Source of the DNA: Bacteroidales bacterium
GTDB taxonomy: Bacteria; Bacteroidota; Bacteroidia; Bacteroidales; VadinHA17
NCBI GenBank assembly: GCA_025455535.1
Contig: JALOMM010000129.1
Coordinates: forward strand, 1 to 5,450
DNA: 5,450 bases
Direction: 5' to 3'
Below are positions 1 through 5,450 of this stretch, one piece after another. The position numbers and the translations under genes are program-made. Each line of letters begins with the position of its first letter. The stretch's first letter is position 1. Under the pieces are notes generated by a model. The model saw nothing but the letters and a program-made list of their open reading frames with translations. It searched no databases and was not told the origin of the DNA.

Positions 1-347
1 TCAGGATTAACCTGTGAGACAAGCACCGGCTCCTGTACGAAGGTTCTGTAAAACAGTCCGGGTCTCTGGGTGCTGTCTGCCGGGTTATGGTAATTATAAT
101 ACCAGAGGCCGACAGGGGGCAGCAGTCTTTTTCCTGCAATTGAATTGTTTGGCTTGTAGAATGTAACTGAAGCAGCCATCTGCTTTACCTGCGGATCTTT
201 AATCTTTCCTTCCTCCGCGATAAGCACATTCTCCCTGCCCGTATAGAGCATCTGATCTCCGGTAAGAAATTTCGTGTTCGAGCATCCGGCCGCAGCAGCA
301 GCCGCGGTAACCAGCAGTATAATATGTATCTTCCTGAACCTGATCAT
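1..347 (-). CDS. tamL: TamL-like outer-membrane lipoprotein of the BamA/TamA (Omp85) family, N-terminal part only
   Basis: The first 115 codons are visible and the gene continues past the left edge. Seen: a basic start (MIRFRKIH), a hydrophobic stretch ending in six alanines (residues 15-20), then a lipobox A-A-G-C with the acylated Cys at residue 22. The mature protein begins CSNTKFLTGDQMLYTG, followed by KPNNSIAGKR (65-74), PVGLWYYNY (78-86) and QEPVLVSQVNP (105-115). From family knowledge, this pattern of Cys-x-x-T-K-x-L, then PN-S-I-G, G-L-W-Y-N and PVL-S-V-N, is typical of the N-terminus of Bacteroidota TamL, which continues into POTRA domains and a C-terminal 16-strand barrel. Those parts are outside the window. 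The ATG at 347-345 is the only plausible start, since no in-frame ATG, GTG or TTG lies in the gap before it. An A/G-rich stretch (AAAGAAAGA) precedes it instead of a classical Shine-Dalgarno. It lies 40 nt after tamB on the same strand, so co-transcription is likely. The alternative is another Omp85-family lipoprotein. Confidence 0.85.
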   Translation of the reverse strand, partial: MIRFRKIHIILLVTAAAAAAGCSNTKFLTGDQMLYTGRENVLIAEEGKIKDPQVKQMAASVTFYKPNNSIAGKRLLPPVGLWYYNYHNPADSTQRPGLFYRTFVQEPVLVSQVNP

Positions 348-357
348 TCTTTCTTTA

Positions 358-389
358 TGTCTCTCTGTCGCCCGGTCGCTCCCTCGCTC
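358..389 (-). repeat. Degenerate octamer series between tamB and tamL
   Basis: Directly after the heptamer array the minus strand reads GAGCGAGG, GAGCGACC, GGGCGACA, GAGAGACA as four consecutive 8-bp units. Each matches its neighbour at 6 of 8 positions. The series starts inside the tamB stop codon and fills most of the 40-nt gap before the tamL start. It may be a decayed tandem repeat or simply purine-rich leader sequence. The match is weak, so chance cannot be excluded. Confidence 0.4.
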
Positions 390-3300
390 AATCTCCTTGC
401 TCCTTGCTCCTTGCTCCCTGCTCCTTGCTCTTTTTCCTGCGCCATATATCTCTCAGCCTGTCATAATTCTTCCTGTAGATGAACCCTACTCCCGACTTGA
501 TCACCTCTCCTTCCAGAAGATCCTCATAATTCTGCTGACGGTACACCTTCAGGAACTTTGTCTTTGCCGAATCAAGAGAATATTCGAATATGAAATTCTC
601 TATAAGGTTACTTGATGACTGGCCGGCATGGGCATTTTCATACATACGTCCTGAGACCATCACCGTTCCGCGGTCCTTGAACATCTCCTTCTTTACCTCA
701 TAAGTCAGGCTTGTATAGGATTGTTTGCCTCCTGCATCCGATACCCCGGTGAATGTGTCGATGCCAAATGATACATCCACCCCTTTTATGGCCGATTTGG
801 TGAGCTGGTTCAGCTGCGTCTCCCAGAACTGGCTTATTTGCTGTGTCACGTAATCAGTAGAACTCTCGGAGTTGGGGAGCTCAATCCGCTGAAAGATGAG
901 CAGGTTAATGGCCTGCTGCATCCGCATATCGGCTGACATAGTATTGATGACGCTGGTAACGTACTGATCCTCTGACCGCACATCGAATACGATCTCCATA
1001 TCTTCAAGCCTGCCGCCAAGTTTCATATATACCAGGAAATTTACCTCCCGGTTTTTCTCGTCAACCGGATTGTAGTATGACCCTCTGACCTTGCAGGTCG
1101 TTTCCATCTGCAGCGCCGGGTCATTTATCTTACCGTCCCACCTGATGAAGCTCCCCGGCGTAATGACAAAATCCTTCCTGGGCCATCCCGGGATCTTCAG
1201 CTCAGTGCCCCCCTCACCGATCTCATAGGTGCCACTGAGGGCTGTTGCCTGGTTTGGCATCATTGAATATGTAAGGAATCCTCCGCCCCGGATATGAACA
1301 CCGATATCAAAACCCCGTGTGATCTGAAAGTTGAAGAGACTGTTGGGATCAATCTCAATAAGTGCTTCGACAGCAGGCAATCCTGAAATTGCTTGTCTTT
1401 CCTTAAGAATCTCGGGAAGTACAATATCAGCCAGAGTCAGGCTGGCAAACGTGACCGTCTTTTCAGTTTCCGATACATTCAGATTCTCAGTATAGCGGTA
1501 ATTGATGACTGTCCCTTCCGCAAGAACAATCTTTCCCTCAACGGAAGGATTTTTGACCGGGCCGGTAATGTCAAGTCCTGAATTAAGGAAAACAGATCCG
1601 AAAAACCCAGCATTGTGTTTCTCACTTGTATTCATCACCTGTATGCGGTCTGAGGTGACCTCAAGATCGGCTATGATATTTCCGGGATCATTCAGATCAA
1701 TGTTTCCATTCAGGCTGAGCTTCTTATTCAGCGAGTCGAGTATTGTAAACTGATTGAAAATCAGCTTATTGTTTTCCACAGTGATTACATCTCCGGGCAG
1801 ACGGAACAGAGCGTTAAGCGGAATTACCCTAAAGGCTGTTTCCCTGATCTCCACCGAACCGTTTAGACTTTGCTTTTTGCCGGCTTCGTTGAAATTCAGG
1901 CTTCCGCTCAGAACACCGTGTAAATCGCTGACAAAATTGCTTATGAAAGTTTCAAACGGATCAACGGGAATACCTGAGAATTCTGTTTTGATGCTTTTCT
2001 TCCCGGTACTCTTTCCAAGCTCCAGGTCAAGTGAAAGCCTGGTGGTATCATTCAGCACCGCTTTAAGATCGCCTGTCATATTGCCCAGCGTATCAGACAT
2101 AAAATGTCCTTTCAGACCGAAGTCACCGACAGGGCTTTCATTCAGTGTCACCTGAATGATATCCATATCCATATCCAGCTTCATTCCATCATTTCCGTCA
2201 TATCCTATTTTCCCGGTGAACTTTCCGTCAGTTCCGTAAGCCTCCATCCCCGGTATAAGCAGCATATTCAGTCCGACATTCTGCAATTCCAGAAAAATCT
2301 TTTCGTGCTTACTGCCGTACATGTCAATTGACCTGTCACCAGAACTCCAGTGCAGATCTGCGGTGAAGTTCCTTTGCCGCGGTTCAAGCACCAAATAATC
2401 AGTCGGCGAAACGGACCAATCAAATCCGTTCACCACCCATTGTGGCAAAGAGGCTCTTATCCTTATCTCACTGCCATGTTTATAAACCTGACCTGCAATG
2501 TCGTACAGCAGCCGGTTATCCCTGCCCTCAGCCCGTAATCTGTAGGCAGCTGAGTCAACCATGGTCTCAATATCGACGGTCAGGTCTGCAAATACCATGT
2601 TGCCATATCTTATACTGTCAGCTGAAACATCAAGGAGCGACCGGTCAGGATTACTTTCAAAAGTCAGAAGAGGACCATAAAGGTATCCATTGCCCAGAAA
2701 CAGGTTATCGGCAGCCACTTCTGCCCTGGCGATACCATCCTTGTCTTTTGTCTGGGTAAGTGATACCCTGTCATAACTGAAGATACTGTCACTCACGAAC
2801 AATCCCAGGAACGGATCATAGACAGACTCTGCTGTTATATGCATCTCAGGCATGACCGAGATGAAGGGGATCCGGTTGCCGACTGCAGAATCAACCAGTG
2901 ATGCTGCCCTGAAATGTCCTTCACTGAACGCCTTCCTGAGGTCGGCGGCCGACTCTGAAAAATGTGCGTCAGCCCTGATAAAGTCGGCAACAAGCTGCAC
3001 GTTGAGCAGGCTGTCAGTTGACTGAAGTGTGAGCGAGAGGCTGTCAAGGTCTGCTGTTCTGCCTGACCTGGTAACCGACAGTTTCCTGATTTCAAGCGAA
3101 CTCGCAAGGTCTGTCTTACCCCTGCTGACAACGGCTCCGATTGAACCTTTACCCGAAAGATCCCTGTACAGGTTGAGCCGGCCGGCATCGAAATCAAACA
3201 TTCCTGATATGCTGCCCCGCAGAAGTGAATCACTGTAACCGATGTCTCCTGACAGGTTGCATTTAAACGCAGGGTCCTCTGACTTTATCCCGTAGGTGAA

Positions 3301-5286
3301 TGACCCGTTTTCGCCATAAGCCTTTAAGTTCACAGAATGATAACTGTATCCCCTGAAGCCTGCCGTATCTATGTGAACGGCTGCATCCAGTTCCAACGAG
3401 GAAGGGGAAAACCCGGTTCCATGCAGATCAATCCTTCCTGAAAACCGTGAAAGGTCACTGACGCCGGTGACCTTCCCCAGCTCCAGCCCGGAACAGACCA
3501 GGACCGCATCATATGCCTTCTCAGCGACATTTATCGAACCGGTAAGATCCAACGCTCCAAGGCCTCCTGCAATCGAAATATTGAATCCGGGTGCCAGCAG
3601 CCTGTCTCTCACATTGCCCTTTATTGCCAGCGGTTCAAATTCAGGAAGGCTGAGTGTTATCCCGGTTATACCCAGAAACTCAGCAAGCCTTTCTCTCGTC
3701 ATGTTTTCTGCACTTAGCATGATATCTGCTGTTGCAGTGGCAGGATCGGCAATATTGGTAATCACTCCCTCCAAAGACAGCTGAATGCCGGAACGGGCCC
3801 TCAGCTCCAGATTCCTTATCCTAAGGGTTTCAGCACTGCCTGAAATATTCATGATCACACCCAGTGTAAAATCCGCCTGGGTTTTTTCAGACACCTTTCC
3901 CTTCCATTCAGGGAGGAACCGGAGTATATCAGCGGCTGATATATCTGTTTGTTCTATGTCAAGCGAAAATGGTACTGTCATCAATGAATTCATTATCGCG
4001 GCGAGGTCTTTTTCTGCCTCAAGGCTGACTTTCGCCCTGCTTGAAGAGGTACTGAGGCTTGCCTCAAACCGGCTATTCATTGATGAGTCTGAATGAAAGG
4101 CAATCTCTCCCTTCTCAAGTTCAAAGCCGTTGCCGAGCTTAAATGAAAGACGGCCGATGTTAACATCTGACTCTTTGGTGTCAAGGATCACGTCATTCAA
4201 TACAACATTTAAATCTGATACCTGTGACGGCGGTACAATATCAGATGTCATTGTCAGATCAGTGTAATCACCTTTATGAAATGCCCCTTTGCTTATGTTT
4301 ATTTTACCCCCTTCAATACTCCACGGTCCCGGAAATCCGGTGCCGCTCTTCTTTGCCGGGTCTTTGCCCAGGTTTACTTCAGCATCGGAAGAAAACATAC
4401 TGACAACCGGCGCCTGAAGATCAATGCCGTTAACTGTGATCGTGTGCCCGGCAAGACCCAATCCGGCATCAGAGATCTCCCCCCTGTCAACTGAAAAATT
4501 CATCCGCTGTTTCTTTCCGGGCTGATGAAGCACAAACCGGATTTCCTTCAGATCTCCCTTGCCGAGGCTGAAATTCCACGGAGAGGGTTTCTTTTCAGCC
4601 CGCGGCTCCCTGGCTGTCTTTTGATTTCCAAGTTCGACACCGCCAAAAACAGACTCGAGGTCAACCTCCACGATATCAATGCTTTTATCTTGCAGTGATA
4701 ACCTGTCAAGTTTCACAAACAGCCTCCCCACCGACTGCCATACTTTCAAACCCCCTCTTTCATCACTATATGAGAACCGAACGTTCTTCAGTGTTACAGA
4801 TTCTGCCTCTATCTGCCATTTACTGCCTGTCCCGGATTTGGCTTCTGCGGGCCGCGATCCGGAAGAAAAAAGGGATATCAGGTCGATTGACCCGGTAACG
4901 GAGTCCCTTGTCAGCGCGACAGTCGCATCATTAATTGTTGCAGCCCTTATTCTCAGTTTCTTAAAAAGCAGAGGGGTGATTCTGACCGCTATGCTGATCT
5001 GGTCTGCATAGAGAAGAGTATCTCCTGAAGATCCTGTTATCTGAGGATGCCTCAATCCAACCCTGCCAGTGACAAGCAGGCTGATTTTCTCAACACTTAC
5101 CGGGAGCTCTCTTGAACTGAGAAAATCATTTGCCTTCCCTGTGATAATTCTCTGGCTGACGGGGAGGTTGACTGCTGCGAGTATAAATATGAATAGAAGA
5201 ACCAGACTTAATATCAGGTATTTAACAACTGTCACAAGCCTGTTCAACCACATCAGGGGCCATCTCTTTTCCCAAAAGTAAAACAT
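388..5286 (-). CDS. tamB: Translocation and assembly module protein TamB (DUF490/AsmA-like, 1632 aa)
   Basis: This is the inner-membrane subunit of the translocation and assembly module. It is expected to bridge the periplasm to an Omp85 partner and to act in outer-membrane protein or phospholipid traffic. Seen: an uncleaved signal anchor (VKYLILSLVLLFIFILAAV, about residues 21-39) followed by N-LPVSQRIITGKANDFLS. Then comes an AsmA-like N-terminal region with three roughly 80-residue modules, each starting with Trp (W157, W237, W322). More than a thousand residues of alternating hydrophobic/polar beta-strand sequence follow, as expected for a beta-taco fold. The C-terminal TamB/DUF490 domain covers roughly residues 1270-1610. 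It includes the MQQAINLLIFQRIEL and TDYVTQQISQFWETQLN segments, the strand-rich YEVKKEMFKDRGTVMVSGRMYE (1529-1550, shown in part) and the terminal GVGFIYRKNYDRLRDIW (1599-1615). The length suits Bacteroidota TamB, which is longer than the proteobacterial form (about 1260 aa). The reading frame is intact. The last 13 residues (1620-1632) come from a heptamer repeat and are probably not conserved. The start could instead be Met12 (5253-5251), which gives a more typical short N-terminus. The gene is divergent from the gene to its right and precedes tamL. Confidence 0.93.
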   Translation of the reverse strand: MFYFWEKRWPLMWLNRLVTVVKYLILSLVLLFIFILAAVNLPVSQRIITGKANDFLSSRELPVSVEKISLLVTGRVGLRHPQITGSSGDTLLYADQISIAVRITPLLFKKLRIRAATINDATVALTRDSVTGSIDLISLFSSGSRPAEAKSGTGSKWQIEAESVTLKNVRFSYSDERGGLKVWQSVGRLFVKLDRLSLQDKSIDIVEVDLESVFGGVELGNQKTAREPRAEKKPSPWNFSLGKGDLKEIRFVLHQPGKKQRMNFSVDRGEISDAGLGLAGHTITVNGIDLQAPVVSMFSSDAEVNLGKDPAKKSGTGFPGPWSIEGGKINISKGAFHKGDYTDLTMTSDIVPPSQVSDLNVVLNDVILDTKESDVNIGRLSFKLGNGFELEKGEIAFHSDSSMNSRFEASLSTSSSRAKVSLEAEKDLAAIMNSLMTVPFSLDIEQTDISAADILRFLPEWKGKVSEKTQADFTLGVIMNISGSAETLRIRNLELRARSGIQLSLEGVITNIADPATATADIMLSAENMTRERLAEFLGITGITLSLPEFEPLAIKGNVRDRLLAPGFNISIAGGLGALDLTGSINVAEKAYDAVLVCSGLELGKVTGVSDLSRFSGRIDLHGTGFSPSSLELDAAVHIDTAGFRGYSYHSVNLKAYGENGSFTYGIKSEDPAFKCNLSGDIGYSDSLLRGSISGMFDFDAGRLNLYRDLSGKGSIGAVVSRGKTDLASSLEIRKLSVTRSGRTADLDSLSLTLQSTDSLLNVQLVADFIRADAHFSESAADLRKAFSEGHFRAASLVDSAVGNRIPFISVMPEMHITAESVYDPFLGLFVSDSIFSYDRVSLTQTKDKDGIARAEVAADNLFLGNGYLYGPLLTFESNPDRSLLDVSADSIRYGNMVFADLTVDIETMVDSAAYRLRAEGRDNRLLYDIAGQVYKHGSEIRIRASLPQWVVNGFDWSVSPTDYLVLEPRQRNFTADLHWSSGDRSIDMYGSKHEKIFLELQNVGLNMLLIPGMEAYGTDGKFTGKIGYDGNDGMKLDMDMDIIQVTLNESPVGDFGLKGHFMSDTLGNMTGDLKAVLNDTTRLSLDLELGKSTGKKSIKTEFSGIPVDPFETFISNFVSDLHGVLSGSLNFNEAGKKQSLNGSVEIRETAFRVIPLNALFRLPGDVITVENNKLIFNQFTILDSLNKKLSLNGNIDLNDPGNIIADLEVTSDRIQVMNTSEKHNAGFFGSVFLNSGLDITGPVKNPSVEGKIVLAEGTVINYRYTENLNVSETEKTVTFASLTLADIVLPEILKERQAISGLPAVEALIEIDPNSLFNFQITRGFDIGVHIRGGGFLTYSMMPNQATALSGTYEIGEGGTELKIPGWPRKDFVITPGSFIRWDGKINDPALQMETTCKVRGSYYNPVDEKNREVNFLVYMKLGGRLEDMEIVFDVRSEDQYVTSVINTMSADMRMQQAINLLIFQRIELPNSESSTDYVTQQISQFWETQLNQLTKSAIKGVDVSFGIDTFTGVSDAGGKQSYTSLTYEVKKEMFKDRGTVMVSGRMYENAHAGQSSSNLIENFIFEYSLDSAKTKFLKVYRQQNYEDLLEGEVIKSGVGFIYRKNYDRLRDIWRRKKSKEQGARSKEQGD
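395..429 (-). repeat. Five-copy heptanucleotide tandem repeat (AGCAAGG) within the tamB 3' end
   Basis: Read on the minus strand, five contiguous 7-bp units start at 429, 422, 415, 408 and 401. Four are AGCAAGG; the second is AGCAGGG. The next seven bases (AGATTGA) have drifted and carry the tamB stop codon. Since 7 is not a multiple of 3, three units (21 bp) encode one heptapeptide, SKEQGAR. The array thus gives TamB the tail SKEQGARSKEQGD. The unit contains no stop codon in any frame. Short heptamer arrays of this kind are known as intergenic repeats in several bacterial groups. Calling this an invasion or expansion into the gene end is an inference. Confidence 0.9.
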
Positions 5287-5296
5287 TTTTCCCCGG

Positions 5297-5328
5297 TTTG
5301 TGTTTTTTCTCCAAATGAATTAGCTTTG
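5297..5328 (+). promoter_or_regulatory. Bacteroidota-type primary sigma factor promoter for the rightward gene
   Basis: TTTG at 5297-5300 and TAGCTTTG at 5321-5328 are separated by exactly 20 bp. This fits the Bacteroidota housekeeping consensus, TTTG at -33 and TAnnTTTG at -7 with 19-21 bp between them, with no mismatch in any defined base. Transcription would start at about 5332-5336, giving a leader of about 20 nt before the ATG at 5356. A short AAAAGG (5346-5351) lies just upstream of that ATG and could act as a ribosome-binding site. Confidence 0.75.
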
Positions 5329-5343
5329 CAATCCAATTACTAA
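5312..5343 (-). promoter_or_regulatory. Possible weak promoter for tamB-tamL
   Basis: On the minus strand, TTAG (5343-5340) and TTCATTTG (5319-5312) are separated by 20 bp. Each element has one mismatch to the Bacteroidota consensus (TTTG and TAnnTTTG). Because the neighbouring gene diverges, tamB must be transcribed from this 69-bp gap, from inside the rightward gene, or from just inside its own annotated start. This is the best two-element candidate in the gap, but it is weak. It overlaps the rightward promoter, so the two could compete. Confidence 0.3.
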
Positions 5344-5355
5344 ATAAAAGGTATT

Positions 5356-5450
5356 ATGAAAAAAGTGACATTGTTATTATTTGCCCTGGTCATGTTTGCT
5401 TCGGCAAATGCCCAGATGAAGGAAGAAGTTGATCTTATGCAGGCTGCTTT
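5356..5450 (+). CDS. N-terminus of an exported protein of unknown function (partial)
   Basis: Only 31 complete codons lie in the window and the gene continues past the right edge. Seen: a classical Sec signal peptide with a basic n-region (MKKVT), a hydrophobic core (LLLFALVMFA) and a cleavage site A-N-A^Q after residue 19. There is no Cys at the lipobox position, so the product is probably soluble periplasmic or secreted, or an outer-membrane protein. The mature part starts QMKEEVDLMQAA, an acidic and probably helical stretch. I do not recognise the family from so short a piece. The start is supported by the near-perfect promoter, the leader of about 20 nt and the AAAAGG upstream. It is transcribed away from tamB, so a role in the same module is not implied. 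Confidence 0.8.
   Translation, partial: MKKVTLLLFALVMFASANAQMKEEVDLMQAA

Noticed and set aside
287..305. GCN-type run (alanine stretch) as a triplet repeat
   Set aside because: The six alanines use mixed codons (GCG, GCT, GCC) and sit in the hydrophobic core of a normal lipoprotein signal peptide.
395..429. Heptamer array as a CRISPR or attachment site
   Set aside because: The units are 7 bp and directly contiguous with no spacers. There is no integrase or cas gene and no duplicated flank.
274..615. Plus-strand open frame of 113 codons opposite the tamB-tamL junction
   Set aside because: It is antisense to the TamL signal peptide, the repeat and the conserved TamB C-terminus. Its leucine- and serine-rich product comes from the reverse of the repeat and purine-rich sequence. 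No ribosome-binding site or promoter is seen.
2835..3233. Minus-strand open frame of 132 codons inside tamB in another frame
   Set aside because: It is wholly internal to tamB and out of frame with it. The product is rich in Cys, Ser, Arg and Gln, without a plausible fold or a start signal. It is a shadow.
1393..5281. Many plus-strand open frames of 60-133 codons opposite tamB
   Set aside because: All lie antisense to one intact, convincing TamB frame. Their products are compositionally odd (Ser, Pro and Arg rich) with no recognisable domain. None has a promoter like that at 5297-5328.
1..5450. A hidden novel multi-gene system, RNA gene or mobile element
   Set aside because: Coding sequence fills nearly the whole window on recognisable envelope-biogenesis genes. 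The gaps are only 40 and 69 nt. I saw no tRNA-like folds, inverted terminal repeats, transposase motifs or strong terminator hairpins.

Overview
The window looks like part of a Bacteroidota chromosome, perhaps an environmental Bacteroidales-like lineage with moderate GC. The evidence is a very large TamB protein of the Bacteroidota type, a neighbouring lipoprotein with a TamL-like N-terminus instead of a plain TamA, and a near-perfect Bacteroidota promoter (TTTG, 20 bp, TAnnTTTG). The sequence alone does not fix the genus.

Layout: positions 1-347 (minus strand) hold the first 115 codons of a TamL-like Omp85 lipoprotein, which runs off the left edge. Positions 348-434 are a purine-rich, low-complexity junction. 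It contains five AGCAAGG-type heptamers, which form the last codons of tamB, followed by four degenerate octamers in the 40-nt gap. Positions 388-5286 (minus) are one intact 1632-codon tamB, about 90% of the window. Positions 5287-5355 are a 69-bp divergent promoter region. Positions 5356-5450 (plus) hold the start of an unrelated secreted protein that runs off the right edge.

How the genes work together: TamB is anchored in the inner membrane and spans the periplasm as a long beta-rich groove. TamL is a lipidated member of the BamA/TamA family in the outer membrane. Adjacent genes on the same strand, with tamB first, suggest one transcript encoding a translocation and assembly module. Such modules are implicated in outer-membrane protein assembly and in phospholipid transport between the membranes.

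I see no phage, IS element, CRISPR array, RNA gene, defence system or undescribed multi-gene system. The most unusual sequence is the tamB-tamL junction. Its heptamer array is not a multiple of three, forms the C-terminal tail of TamB, and has no stop codon in any frame. Changes in copy number would therefore switch the junction between separate genes, an ATGA overlap and an in-frame TamB-TamL fusion.
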